Shown: positions 8,288-16,844 of the stretch, piece after piece
How positions within the stretch are numbered: position 1 is the stretch's first letter
Layout: every line of letters begins with the position of its first letter
Assembly: GCA_947088765.1 (NCBI GenBank)
Contig: CAMUHU010000010.1
Location: 1-35,556, forward strand
Reading direction: 5' to 3'
DNA: 35,556 nucleotides
From: an uncultured Clostridium sp.
GTDB taxonomy: Bacteria; Bacillota; Clostridia; TANB77; CAG-508
Notes under the pieces: generated by a model
The model's input: the letters and a program-made list of their open reading frames with translations, nothing else
What the model was told of the DNA's origin: nothing
The model's database searches: none
Position numbers and translations under genes: made by a program

Positions 8288-9754
8288 TTATTTTTTTAGG
8301 CTTTCTAATCTTTTTTGTCTCATTTTTTCACTTTCTTGTATCGATTTAATTCTTTCATTATATTTATTAGCAAATTTACTTTTTTTCTTATAGTTTTTCA
8401 TTCTGCTCGGTTTGGTCTTTCTGTTGTTTTCATTTGTTTTTTTCTTCTTTTGGGTTATTTTTCTTTTTTTATTACTCTTTTTTAATTTTGTGTTCATACT
8501 AATATATTGAGGGGCATTTTGCATGTCCTTAAATACCATATCATCACAAATTATTTCTATAATTGAATCTGCTACTAATGCTGGGTCATGCCTGATTGTA
8601 TGGTCATCTACAATAGAAAAGTTTCTTTGTATAACTTTTATTCCTAGATCTTTTATCTTTTTTATATCTTGCTCTACAATGTCTGCTCCTTGCTCATTAT
8701 ATCTTCTAACATATTCTGGTATAATCTCTCCAGTATCATATATACAATAATCTATAATAGAGTTTCTTGCATGATCAAGAATTGCTTTTATATGGTCATA
8801 TAGTGAAAAATCATCTGTTTGTCCTGGTTCTGTCATGATGTTACTTATATATATCTTTTTTGCTTTACTTTCTTGTATAGCTTTTGATACATTTTTTATT
8901 AATAGGTTTGGAATAACATTTGTATATAAACTTCCTGGACCTATTATTATTGCATCTGCTTCCATTATTGCTTCTATTACTCCTGGTGCTGTCTTACAAT
9001 TTGTTGGAGATACATACACTCTATTTATCTTTGTAATCTTGTCCATTACTACATTAGGTAATTTTTCTTTATCATCTATAATTGTTCCATTTTCTAATTC
9101 TGCACATATTGTCATTTCATCCATTGTAACAGGTATTATTCTTCCTGTTATATTTAATACTTTGCTAAGGTTTTCCATAGCTGTTGATAAATCTACAAAT
9201 GCTGATTGCATTGATTGTAAAAAAGATTCTCCAAATGGAAGCCTATTTTTAGCTATTTTGGATTTCAAAATTGTTTCCATTTCTTCTTCGTTTTTTGATA
9301 ATGCTACAATTCCATCTAATATATATTGCTTACTATATCCAGATGTTTCAACAATTGCTGTTATATTGTCTGTATAATTTTTAAGCCCTTTTAATACAAT
9401 GTTAAGTCCTGAGCCTCCTCCAATAGCTACTATTTTGGGTCCTTGATTATATACTTTTTTGTTAAAAATTAATGAAGTTGCATTAACATCTTTTTTATTT
9501 TTTCCAATTCTATCATCTGTTTCTTCTATAAGTAGCTCTAATACTCTTTTTTGACTATATATCAGTCCTACTACAATAAGTATAAATCCTATTATAAATA
9601 ATGCTACTACTTTTATCAAATCTAAAATTGATAAACTCTTCATTGCAATTATTTCAGAAAATCCATAACAACTTAACGCAATTCCCACTATTATAAGGAA
9701 TATCCACCTTTTCATTTTAGTTCCTGATTTAAACCACTTTAAAAACCCTTTCAC
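8288..9754 (-). CDS. Divergent YvcK/CofD-family membrane-anchored protein
   Basis: YvcK (gluconeogenesis factor) proteins bind UDP-sugars and affect cell-wall precursor flux. Here 488 residues begin with a basic start and two membrane segments (about 17-35 and 45-67). A Rossmann domain follows with IVAIGGGSGLNIVLKGL and later ADAIIIGPGSLYTNVIPNLL and NIMTEPGQT. The usual DDGGSSG...PPGDIRN stretch is replaced by a shorter ETSGYSKQYILDGIVAL, and the SGHxxGNLL motif is not recognisable (NRLPFGESFLQSM). The tail (about 420-488) is extremely basic. It lies 29 bp behind murB. The rapZ and whiA genes that usually flank yvcK in Firmicutes are absent here. Confidence 0.85.
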   Translation of the reverse strand: MKGFLKWFKSGTKMKRWIFLIIVGIALSCYGFSEIIAMKSLSILDLIKVVALFIIGFILIVVGLIYSQKRVLELLIEETDDRIGKNKKDVNATSLIFNKKVYNQGPKIVAIGGGSGLNIVLKGLKNYTDNITAIVETSGYSKQYILDGIVALSKNEEEMETILKSKIAKNRLPFGESFLQSMQSAFVDLSTAMENLSKVLNITGRIIPVTMDEMTICAELENGTIIDDKEKLPNVVMDKITKINRVYVSPTNCKTAPGVIEAIMEADAIIIGPGSLYTNVIPNLLIKNVSKAIQESKAKKIYISNIMTEPGQTDDFSLYDHIKAILDHARNSIIDYCIYDTGEIIPEYVRRYNEQGADIVEQDIKKIKDLGIKVIQRNFSIVDDHTIRHDPALVADSIIEIICDDMVFKDMQNAPQYISMNTKLKKSNKKRKITQKKKKTNENNRKTKPSRMKNYKKKSKFANKYNERIKSIQESEKMRQKRLESLKK

Positions 9755-9783
9755 TTCTTATATCATCCCTTCTACTGCATTTA

Positions 9784-10698
9784 TTAATCTTCTCCAATAA
9801 TTTCTATTTCAAGTTTTAATTCTTTTCCTGTGTTTTCTAATACTACTTTTTTAACATAATCTATTAATTCTAAAATATCTTTTGCAGTTGCATTTCCTGT
9901 ATTTATAATAAAGCCAGCATGTTTTGTTGATACCATTGCTCCACCTATAGAATATCCTTTTAGACCACATTCGTCTATTAATTTTGCTGTTATAAAGTCA
10001 TTTCCTCTTTTAAATGTACTTCCTGCACTAGGAAATTCTAAAGGCTGTTTTTCAAATCTAGATTTCCTATATTTTTCCATTAATTCTTGTATTTCATCTT
10101 TTTTTCCATAATTTAATTCCAATTTTGTATCTAATATAATTGCTTCCATATTTAGAAAAGCACTTTCTCTATATCTAAACTCATGCTCTTTACCTATAAT
10201 CTTTTTAATACTGCCATCATGATCTAATATAGTAGTTTCTATTACAATATCTTTTGCTTCTTTTCCATATGCTCCTGCATTCATTCTAATAAATCCGCCA
10301 ATTGTTCCTGGAATTCCTGCTGCAAATTCAAAACCACTGATTTCTTCTCTTAGCAATTTTCCGGCAATTTCTGGCATTTTATTTCCTGCTCCTACTGTAA
10401 CATATACTTTTTCATCTTTTTTATCTATTTTTATATCTTTTAATTCTATTTTTAAAGTTATTCCTCTTATTCCTTTATCTTTAACTAATAAATTGCTTCC
10501 ATTTCCTAAAATAAATATTGGTATATTATTATTTTTTGCAAGATTAAGAACAAATTTTATTTGTTGGGCATTATGAACCCTAACTAATAAATCTACATTT
10601 CCTCCTACCTTAAATGTTGTGTGTTTAGACATTGGCTCATTTTCTAATATATCCTTTGTATCTATTTTTTCTCTTAATAAAGTAATTATATCTAACAT
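9784..10698 (-). CDS. murB: UDP-N-acetylenolpyruvoylglucosamine reductase MurB
   Basis: MurB is the FAD enzyme that reduces UDP-GlcNAc-enolpyruvate to UDP-MurNAc in peptidoglycan synthesis. I start it at ATG 10698 (MLDIITLL), 4 nt behind AAGGAG; the longer frame to 10734 adds residues unlike the family. The 304 residues show the FAD-binding PCMH fold: MSKHTTFKVGGNVDLLV, NNIPIFILGNGSNLLV, FAAGIPGTIGGFIRMNAG, FRYRESAF, then PSAGSTFKR and the C-terminal HAGFIINTGNATA. The short loop and SAGSTFKR mark a type II (Gram-positive) MurB. It is the first gene of a close minus-strand series with yvcK-like, debranching enzyme and holA. Confidence 0.97.
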   Translation of the reverse strand: MLDIITLLREKIDTKDILENEPMSKHTTFKVGGNVDLLVRVHNAQQIKFVLNLAKNNNIPIFILGNGSNLLVKDKGIRGITLKIELKDIKIDKKDEKVYVTVGAGNKMPEIAGKLLREEISGFEFAAGIPGTIGGFIRMNAGAYGKEAKDIVIETTILDHDGSIKKIIGKEHEFRYRESAFLNMEAIILDTKLELNYGKKDEIQELMEKYRKSRFEKQPLEFPSAGSTFKRGNDFITAKLIDECGLKGYSIGGAMVSTKHAGFIINTGNATAKDILELIDYVKKVVLENTGKELKLEIEIIGED

Positions 10699-10811
10699 AA
10701 CTCTCCTTCGATATGAACAAATAAGAAAAATCAAAGATTCTTCTTTTAAATATTATCATTTTCTTTAATATATTACAAGGAAAATGCCAAATTTATTTTC
10801 TAGATTTTTTA

Positions 10812-10838
10812 GAGGCACATTTAATGTGCCTCATTCTA
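10812..10838. repeat. GGGCAC-family palindrome, copy 2 (variant)
   Basis: GAGGCACAT and ATGTGCCTC form a perfect 9-bp stem around TTA, followed by ATTCTACA. It is a diverged copy of the family, with a compensated G-to-A/C-to-T change in the stem. It directly follows the stop of the TSCPD gene and may double as its 3'-end hairpin. Confidence 0.7.
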
Positions 10839-11087
10839 CATTTTATGTTTAATATTTTCTAATGCTTTTGCTAATTGATCTGGACAAGATGTGCTTCTTG
10901 CTCCACATGGAATTCCTTTTAATTTTTCAATTACTTCATCTATTTTTCTTCCTTGTATCATATATGTTAATCCAACAGTATTTCCAGGACATCCTCCAAC
11001 AATTTTTACAGATTTTATAATGTCTCCATCAAGTTCTATTATCATTTCTTTAGAACAAACTCCTTCTGGCTTAAATCTATATTCCAT
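10836..11087 (-). CDS. TSCPD domain-containing protein
   Basis: This 83-residue cytosolic protein is read from ATG 11087 (MEYRFKPEGVCSKEM), which lies 8 nt behind AAAGGAG; a GTG at 11096 is possible but too close to that site. It has the features of the small TSCPD family: FKPEGVCSKEMIIELDGD, then VGGCPGNTVGL and a terminal CGARSTSCPDQLAKAL. The same domain occurs at the C-terminus of B12-dependent ribonucleotide reductases, where the cysteines are thought to bind metal or pass electrons. The function of the stand-alone form is not established. It is a single gene with its own ribosome site, upstream of the murB series. Confidence 0.9.
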   Translation of the reverse strand: MEYRFKPEGVCSKEMIIELDGDIIKSVKIVGGCPGNTVGLTYMIQGRKIDEVIEKLKGIPCGARSTSCPDQLAKALENIKHKM

Positions 11088-11168
11088 TTTTACCACTCCT
11101 TTTTTTATTTTCTATTATATTTTATCACATATTTTTTTAAAAGTATATATTTATTATTATATTTTTTA

Positions 11169-11197
11169 TTGATAATTTTTTGTGTTTGTGGTATCCT
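11169..11197 (+). promoter_or_regulatory. Candidate promoter of pflB
   Basis: TTGATA and TATCCT are spaced 17 bp apart, about 135 bp before the pflB start. The match is moderate. The long untranslated leader (about 11205-11332) is A/T-rich, with no riboswitch or clear Rex/FNR site that I can recognise. Confidence 0.4.
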
Positions 11198-11332
11198 AAT
11201 AGAGATATTAGAAATATATATATTTAAGAGAGATTTTGTAAAATTTTATATCTTTTCATAGAGGTTTACTTATAATATATCTTTGTTAGTGAAAATTTAA
11301 ATTATTTTGCAAAATAAGAAAGGATGGTATTT

Positions 11333-13570
11333 ATGAGATTTACCCAATGGAATGGTTTTGATGGTGGAAATTGGGAAACTGAAATTGACGTAAGAGAATT
11401 TATTCAAAAAAATTACACACCATATTGTGGTGATTCTAGCTTTTTAGCTGGTAGTACACCAAAAACTCAGGAGCTTTGGAAACAAGTTCTTGAATTATAT
11501 AAAAAAGAAAAAGAGTCAGAAGGTGGAGTTCTTGATATTGATACTAAAACTCCATCTAGCGTTGATGCTTTTCAACCCGGATATATCAATAAGGATTTAG
11601 AAGATATTGTCGGTCTTCAAACAGATGCTCCTTTAAAAAGAGCAATTATGCCTAATGGTGGTATCAGAATTGTAGAGAAATCTTGTGAGGCATGTGGGAA
11701 AGAAGTTGACCCTGAATTAGATAAAATTTATCATTCAATAAGAAAAACACATAATGATGGTGTATTTAGTGTATATACACCCGATGTTCGCCTTGCTCGT
11801 TCTTCACATCTTCTTACTGGTCTTCCTGATGGATATGGTCGTGGAAGAATTATTGGTGATTATAGACGTGTTGCTTTATATGGTGTTGATATTTTAATTG
11901 AAGAAAAACAACGTGTTTTAGATTTATTAAACATTGACGATTTAGATGAAGCAACTATCCGTGAACGTGAGGAAATTAGTGAACAAATTCTTGCATTAAA
12001 TTCTTTAAAAAGTATGGCTTCAAAATATGGATTTGATATTTCACAACCTGCATCTAATTCTAAAGAAGCAGTTCAATGGTTATATTTTGGTTACCTTGCA
12101 GCTATTAAAGATCAGAATGGTGCTGCTATGAGTATAGGTAGAATTTCTACTTTCCTTGATATATATTTTGAAAGAGATCTAAAAGCTGGATATATTACAG
12201 AAGAAGAAGCCCAAGAAATTATGGATCATTTTGTTATGAAATTAAGATTAGTAAGATTTTTAAGAACTCCAGAATATAATGAGTTATTTTCTGGTGATCC
12301 TGTATGGGTTACTGAATCTATTGGTGGTATGGGAATTGATGGAAGAACTTTAGTTACAAAGAATTCTTTTAGAATGTTAAATACTTTAAATACTTTAGGT
12401 GCTGCCCCTGAGCCAAATTTAACAGTATTATGGTCTACAAGATTACCTGAAGGATTTAAAAAATTTGCAACAGGTCTTTCTATTAAAACATCTTCTATAC
12501 AATATGAAAATGATGATTTGATGAGAATTACTTTAGGAGATGATTATGGTATAGCTTGCTGTGTTTCTGCAATGAAAATTGGTAAACAAATGCAATTTTT
12601 CGGTGCGAGAGCAAATCTTGCTAAGGCTCTATTATATGCTATTAATGGTGGTAGAGATGAATTAACTGGTAAACAAATTACTCCAGAGTTCTCTCCAATT
12701 ACCTCTGAATATTTAGATTATGATGAGGTTATGCGTAAATATGATGTTATGTTAGATTATGTAGCAAAAATATATCTAAAAGCATTAAATTGCATACATT
12801 ATATGCATGATAAATATTCTTATGAAGCTTTAGAAATGGCTTTACACGATAAAGATATTTTAAGAACTATGGCATGTGGTATTTCCGGTTTCTCTGTTGT
12901 TGTAGATTCTCTTTCTGCTATTAAATATGCTAAAGTTAAAGTTATAAGAGATGAAACTGGCCTTGCTGTTGATTATTCTATTGAAGGTGATTTCCCTAAG
13001 TTTGGTAATGATGATAATAGAGCTGATGAAATAGGTATTACTTTAGTTAAAGACTTCTTAGGAAAACTAAAAAAATATAAAACTTATAAAGGTGCTAAAA
13101 CTACTTTATCTGTTCTTACAATTACCTCAAATGTAGTTTATGGAAAAAATACTGGAAATACTCCTGATGGTAGACGTTATGGTGCTCCATTTGGACCTGG
13201 TGCAAACCCAATGCATGGTAGAGATATTAATGGTGCTCTTGCTGTTATGAATAGTATCGCAAAACTACCTTATGATTATTCAGAAGATGGTATTTCCTAT
13301 ACCTTCTCTATTACACCTGGAACATTAGGTCATGATGATGAGACTCAAACTAATAACTTAGTTGGTATGTTAGATGGTTTCTTTGCTCAAACAGGTCATC
13401 ATATTAATGTAAATGTTTTTGATAGAGATTTATTAGTTGATGCTATGGAACATCCTGAAAAGTATCCTCAACTTACTATTAGGGTTTCTGGATATGCTGT
13501 TAACTTTACAAAACTTACTCGTGAACAACAGTTGGATGTTATTAATAGGACTATTCACGAAAAGATATAA
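11333..13570 (+). CDS. pflB: Formate C-acetyltransferase (pyruvate formate-lyase)
   Basis: PFL cleaves pyruvate with CoA to acetyl-CoA and formate in anaerobic fermentation, using a glycyl radical. I start at ATG 11333 (MRFTQWNGF) because AAGAAAGGA is correctly spaced for it; the ATG at 11324 overlaps the ribosome site. The 745 residues are full length. The catalytic cysteine pair is in [10 protein letters not shown] (residues about 409-410), and the radical glycine is in [11 protein letters not shown] (about 720). [20 protein letters not shown] is also family-typical and argues against glycerol or choline lyases. The activase gene follows 86 bp downstream, with a palindromic repeat between them. 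Confidence 0.98.
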   Translation: MRFTQWNGFDGGNWETEIDVREFIQKNYTPYCGDSSFLAGSTPKTQELWKQVLELYKKEKESEGGVLDIDTKTPSSVDAFQPGYINKDLEDIVGLQTDAPLKRAIMPNGGIRIVEKSCEACGKEVDPELDKIYHSIRKTHNDGVFSVYTPDVRLARSSHLLTGLPDGYGRGRIIGDYRRVALYGVDILIEEKQRVLDLLNIDDLDEATIREREEISEQILALNSLKSMASKYGFDISQPASNSKEAVQWLYFGYLAAIKDQNGAAMSIGRISTFLDIYFERDLKAGYITEEEAQEIMDHFVMKLRLVRFLRTPEYNELFSGDPVWVTESIGGMGIDGRTLVTKNSFRMLNTLNTLGAAPEPNLTVLWSTRLPEGFKKFATGLSIKTSSIQYENDDLMRITLGDDYGIACCVSAMKIGKQMQFFGARANLAKALLYAINGGRDELTGKQITPEFSPITSEYLDYDEVMRKYDVMLDYVAKIYLKALNCIHYMHDKYSYEALEMALHDKDILRTMACGISGFSVVVDSLSAIKYAKVKVIRDETGLAVDYSIEGDFPKFGNDDNRADEIGITLVKDFLGKLKKYKTYKGAKTTLSVLTITSNVVYGKNTGNTPDGRRYGAPFGPGANPMHGRDINGALAVMNSIAKLPYDYSEDGISYTFSITPGTLGHDDETQTNNLVGMLDGFFAQTGHHINVNVFDRDLLVDAMEHPEKYPQLTIRVSGYAVNFTKLTREQQLDVINRTIHEKI

Positions 13571-13581
13571 TAAATTATAAA

Positions 13582-13606
13582 GGGCACATGCAATGTGCCC
13601 CTACAT
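13582..13606. repeat. GGGCAC-family palindrome, copy 3
   Basis: The perfect stem GGGCACAT-gca-ATGTGCCC is followed by CTACAT and is identical in the core to copy 1. It lies 11 bp behind the pflB stop, between pflB and pflA. Being transcribed, it could adjust relative expression of the two genes. Confidence 0.8.
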
Positions 13607-13610
13607 CATG

Positions 13611-13640
13611 GAAAAATGGATGATTTTTTACCCATTTTTC
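13611..13640 (+). promoter_or_regulatory. Hairpin before the pflA ribosome site
   Basis: GAAAAATGG and CCATTTTTC form a 9-bp stem around a 12-nt loop, ending about 6 nt before GGAGG of pflA. It could be an attenuator or processing site. The stem is clear; the role is inferred. Confidence 0.4.
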
Positions 13641-13656
13641 ATTTTCGGAGGATTTT

Positions 13657-14377
13657 ATGGAGAATAATTTTTTGCGTGTCCATTCTTTTGAATCATTTGG
13701 AACAGTTGATGGGCCTGGAATTAGATATGTAGTCTTTTTACAAGGATGTTTTCTTCGTTGTAAATATTGCCATAATCGTGATACTTGGGATTTACATTCT
13801 GGAGAACTAATTTCAGTAGAGGAAATAATAAATAAAATATTAAATTATAAAAATTATATAATGCCTACTGGTGGAGTTACTATTTCTGGTGGTGAACCAT
13901 TAATACAGGTTAAATCTTTAATTAATCTTTTTAAGAAACTAAAGTCTTATGATATCCATACAGCTATTGATACTTCACGGTATGGTTGATATAACTGATG
14001 ATGTAAAAGAATTATTAAAATATACAGATTTAGTTTTATTAGATATAAAACATATTGACTCTGATAAGTGTAAAGAATTAGTGGGTTTTGGTAATGAAAA
14101 AGAATTAGAGTTTGCACATTTTCTAAGTGATAATAATATAGATATGTGGATTAGGCAAGTTATTATTCCTGGTATAACTGATGATGAAGAAGATTTGTTA
14201 AAATTAAAAGATTTCTTATCTTCTCTAAAAACAGTTAGAAAAGTTGAATTTCTTAAATATCATTCTATGGGAAAGTTTAAGTGGAAAAATTTAGATATTC
14301 CTTATGATTTAGAAGATGTCCGTGAGGCTACCTCTGATGATATCGAAAGAGCAAAAAAAATTTGTGGATTAGATTGA
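13657..14377 (+). pseudogene. pflA: Pyruvate formate-lyase activating enzyme, +1 frameshift at CGG
   Basis: PflA is the radical-SAM enzyme that installs the glycyl radical in PFL. The first frame (from ATG 13657, behind GGAGG) holds the cluster motif CFLRCKYC and GGVTISGGEP and reaches AIDTS, then CGG TAT GGT TGA. Dropping C13978 gives AIDTS-GMVDITDDVKELLKYTD and the rest of a normal activase to TGA 14377 (WIRQVIIPGITDDEEDL, then YHSMGKFKW). The total of 721 nt is 3n+1, about 240 codons when joined. Everything else looks intact, so this is a sequencing insertion, a very recent mutation, or a recoded gene. The same lesion occurs in smpB. An active PflA would be expected beside an intact pflB. 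Confidence 0.93.
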
Positions 14378-14388
14378 ATCTAATCCAC
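14364..14388. terminator. Shared bidirectional terminator of pflA and the rhodanese gene
   Basis: A perfect 25-bp palindrome is centred on G14376. It carries the last codons and the stops of both convergent genes. On the minus strand the stem is soon followed by T8; on the plus strand by a weaker T-run. Confidence 0.8.
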
Positions 14389-14713
14389 CTTTTAATTGAT
14401 ATACATTTGTATATCCCATTTTAATTAAAATATTTGAAGCTTTTTTACTTCTTCCTCCCATTTGGCAATATACTATAATTGTTTGTCCATGGTTTGGAAT
14501 TAAAAGTCCAACTTTATTTTTTAATTCTCCAAGAGGTAGATTTAGTGCTCCTAATAAATGCCCTTCATTAAATTCTTGTATGCTCCTTACATCTAATAAA
14601 ATTGTATTGCTATCATTTTTTATCATATCTTGTAGCATATTATAATCTATATCAACACTATTTATTCCTCTTGTTAATCCTGTTTTTAATTTTCCTAATA
14701 TCTTTTTTATCAT
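14369..14713 (-). CDS. Rhodanese-like domain protein
   Basis: This 114-residue single-domain protein resembles sulfurtransferase PspE/GlpE-type rhodaneses, which move sulfane sulfur via a persulfide cysteine. After a basic N-terminus of about 25 residues come ILLDVRSIQEFNEGHL, GALNLPLGEL and the active loop VYCQMGGRSKKA, whose cysteine (about 83) is the expected catalytic residue. The C-terminal YTNVYQLKGGLDSI is typical. It has no signal peptide. The last nine bases overlap the end of pflA on the other strand. The physiological substrate cannot be told from sequence. Confidence 0.93.
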   Translation of the reverse strand: MIKKILGKLKTGLTRGINSVDIDYNMLQDMIKNDSNTILLDVRSIQEFNEGHLLGALNLPLGELKNKVGLLIPNHGQTIIVYCQMGGRSKKASNILIKMGYTNVYQLKGGLDSI

Positions 14714-14856
14714 TTTGGTAACCTTCTTATATAATTGTTATCATTATATAATATGATTACATTTTATTGTTTGTGCAATTTATTTAATATGCATTATATA
14801 CCCTTTCAATTAATTTAAATTAATAATTTTTCTTCCTAAATAAAGCAATTTAACTT

Positions 14857-15420
14857 TTATATTTTCAATAAATATATGTTTCTTACATAATCTCCTAAAT
14901 TAGCTGTTTTCACAATTTTTGCACCTGTATATTCTGTTGCTTTATTGGACGCAATATTATCTGGATGAACTGTTATTACTGCATATTCATAATTCATTTC
15001 TTTTAATTTTGAAATTAGCATATCTTCTAAATGTTTCATAATACCTTTGTTTCTATACTGTTTCAATACTAGATAGCCACCAAATTCAGCTATTTTATTA
15101 GTATTTATATTTAATATTTCTTTTATTTCTGTTGTATATGATTCATCAATATATAATTGTGCTGTTCCAATTAATTTTTCTTTATCAAATGCCCCATAAG
15201 TAATAATTTTATTTTTATTAAACATATCTTCTAATTCTTGTTCAGTAAATGGCATAAAGAATTCTTTTCTCTCTAAATTTTTTAATACTGTATCAATTAA
15301 TTCCTCCAACTTTTGTTTTTCCTCTATTTTTATTTCTCTATAGGTAATATCCACACATATTCTCTTCTTTAAAATATTTATATTTTTGAAATCTATAACA
15401 CCTTTCCTTCTATATAACAA
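14857..15420 (-). CDS. GNAT family N-acetyltransferase
   Basis: The protein has the GNAT fold pattern: ITYGAFDKEKLIGTAQLYID (beta strands), AEFGGYLVLKQYRNKGIMKHL containing the acetyl-CoA loop Q-Y-R-N-K-G-I, and AVITVHPDNIASNKATEYTG. The start is uncertain. The open frame begins at TTG 15420 and overlaps the upstream gene, but no ribosome site supports it; a GTG near 15354 (VDITYREIK) fits the family better and would give about 165 residues. It follows a DUF3990 cassette and is probably co-transcribed. The acceptor substrate is unknown. Confidence 0.85.
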   Translation of the reverse strand: MLYRRKGVIDFKNINILKKRICVDITYREIKIEEKQKLEELIDTVLKNLERKEFFMPFTEQELEDMFNKNKIITYGAFDKEKLIGTAQLYIDESYTTEIKEILNINTNKIAEFGGYLVLKQYRNKGIMKHLEDMLISKLKEMNYEYAVITVHPDNIASNKATEYTGAKIVKTANLGDYVRNIYLLKI

Positions 15421-15839
15421 TGATATATATAATCCGGATTTTCGTAATACATACTACTATTGTAATTATCAATCTTCTCTATAATCCAAGAAGATAATAC
15501 TTGCATTAATGTTTTTACATAATTATTGGTATTATCATCTACCATTATAATTAGTCTTTTATATACTTTCCCGATTTCCCAATATGTTGGTATTCTATAT
15601 TTACAAGTTATTATATTATCATAATCTCCGTTTTCTATTTTTGCTTCTTTGATAAATTCATCTGAGGCTTGCTCTATATCCTCTGAATGATAAATCTCTG
15701 CTAATTCATATATCTTTTTTATTCTCTTTTCTCCTAATTTCTCAATTACTAACTTTTTTTTATTTTTTGTTTTTCTCGCAATATATTCAATTAAACTACA
15801 TGTAAAAAACAAATCATTTTCTTCTTGTGGTTCTCCCAT
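15393..15839 (-). CDS. Uncharacterised partner of DUF3990 protein (antitoxin candidate)
   Basis: A 148-residue protein, largely helical and acidic, with the blocks LFFTCSLIEYIARKTKNKKK, YELAEIYHSEDIEQASDEF, YRIPTYWEIGKVYKRLI and YNSSMYYENPDYIYHCY. I recall this type beside DUF3990 genes in clostridial genomes, but I know of no assigned function. It starts 3 nt after the DUF3990 stop, and its ribosome site lies within the last DUF3990 codons, so the two are translationally coupled. That arrangement suggests one functional unit. An antitoxin or immunity role is inference only. Confidence 0.75.
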   Translation of the reverse strand: MGEPQEENDLFFTCSLIEYIARKTKNKKKLVIEKLGEKRIKKIYELAEIYHSEDIEQASDEFIKEAKIENGDYDNIITCKYRIPTYWEIGKVYKRLIIMVDDNTNNYVKTLMQVLSSWIIEKIDNYNSSMYYENPDYIYHCYIEGKVL

Positions 15840-15842
15840 ATC

Positions 15843-16301
15843 CTAGTTCTCCTTTACATTAATAAATTTTATGCATCTTAAAGAAGCTTCTGTACAAAAT
15901 GCAATTTGATGTGTAGGATGTCTAAATTTAGCTAATTCCCAAAATGCCTCTCTTGTGATTTGTCCTGATATTAAATCTGTTACATAATTATATACTTGAT
16001 CATCTGCCATTGCTCCTATAACAATATCAAAGTTATGCTCTTTTCCACTCCTACATTCTATTATAAAATCTAGCCATTCCTCTGTCATTAATATAAAATT
16101 TTTTATTTTTAATTTTGGATTTTCATTATACTCATATATATTGATCATTGGTGTCTCATATTTCTTTGCCCATTTTTCTGCTTGTTCTTCTAAAATTGTA
16201 CAGTAAAAACCTTCTCCAAAATCTTTGGTAAATTTACCTTTTATTATTTCTGGTTTTTCTACCTTACAGTAACTACAATGATATATTATTTGTTTTGACA
16301 T
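15843..16301 (-). CDS. DUF3990 domain protein (ADP-ribosyltransferase-like)
   Basis: This 152-residue protein opens IIYHCSYCKVEKPEIIKGKF, followed by TKDFGEGFYCTILEEQAEKWA, the usual DUF3990 start (YHGS...KDFGRGFYLT). It continues with EWLDFIIECRSGKEHNFDIV, IGAMADDQVY and HQIAFCTEASLRCIKFI. The HG-like start, the FGxGFY strand and the terminal QIxFxT segment resemble the H-Y-E/Q layout of small ADP-ribosyltransferases. The 'H-C-S' here replaces the common H-G-S. A strong AAGGAGG site precedes ATG 16301. Genes of this family often sit with a short partner in toxin-antitoxin-like pairs; toxicity has not been shown here. Confidence 0.85.
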   Translation of the reverse strand: MSKQIIYHCSYCKVEKPEIIKGKFTKDFGEGFYCTILEEQAEKWAKKYETPMINIYEYNENPKLKIKNFILMTEEWLDFIIECRSGKEHNFDIVIGAMADDQVYNYVTDLISGQITREAFWELAKFRHPTHQIAFCTEASLRCIKFINVKEN

Positions 16302-16313
16302 ATAAAATCCTCC

Positions 16314-16622
16314 TTATATAATTATCATATATATTAAAAATACTGTTTCTGCAATTAATATTAAAGGCATACCTATTGTGAATTTCTTTTTCTGTGTTTT
16401 ATGTCTGAATGCGTACATTCCGGCTATTGTGCCTATTCCTCCACCTAACCATGTAAATACAAATAATGTATTTTCTGAAATTCTCCATCTACCTTTTTCT
16501 GCTTTTTTCTTATCTATCAACATTATTAAAAATCCTAATAAATTTATTATTATTAAATATATTAATATATTCTTAAATGTTATTATCGGTAAAGTTAATA
16601 GCCATTCTTTAAAACCTTTCAT
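16314..16622 (-). CDS. DUF1294 family membrane protein
   Basis: 102 residues with three hydrophobic segments (about 17-37, 52-70 and 80-101). Between the first two is the family signature LIDKKKAEKGRWRISE, then FTWLGGGIGTIAGMYAFRHK. DUF1294 proteins are small inner-membrane proteins of unknown function. It ends 12 bp before the DUF3990 start, so it is probably the first gene of that transcript, although it need not be functionally linked. Confidence 0.93.
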   Translation of the reverse strand: MKGFKEWLLTLPIITFKNILIYLIIINLLGFLIMLIDKKKAEKGRWRISENTLFVFTWLGGGIGTIAGMYAFRHKTQKKKFTIGMPLILIAETVFLIYMIII

Positions 16623-16744
16623 TCCTTATTTCCCCTTTTAGTTTTCTATTTTTCTTTTATTATTTTATTATAATATGACAAAAATATCAAGTTTTTTGTT
16701 TACTATTTGCGGTTTTTATGGTAATATTTAATAATGGAATAAAA

Positions 16745-16787
16745 GGGCACAGTGGTGTCATGTCTAACGGGCATTTCCGCAAACGGT
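16745..16787. repeat. GGGCAC-family palindrome, copy 4 (expanded loop)
   Basis: The outer arms GGGCAC and GTGCCC are followed by CTACAT as in the other copies, but the loop is expanded to about 25 nt and carries a second GGGCA that can pair with the same right arm. It lies between divergently transcribed DUF1294 and glycosyltransferase genes, upstream of both. Confidence 0.7.
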
Positions 16788-16844
16788 GCCCCTACATTAT
16801 TAATCTAATATTTTTACGTTTTATGAAAGGATGATATAAATATT

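Noticed and set aside
11197-11332. Riboswitch in the pflB leader
   Set aside because: No recognisable conserved core or terminator/antiterminator pair; only AT-rich sequence.
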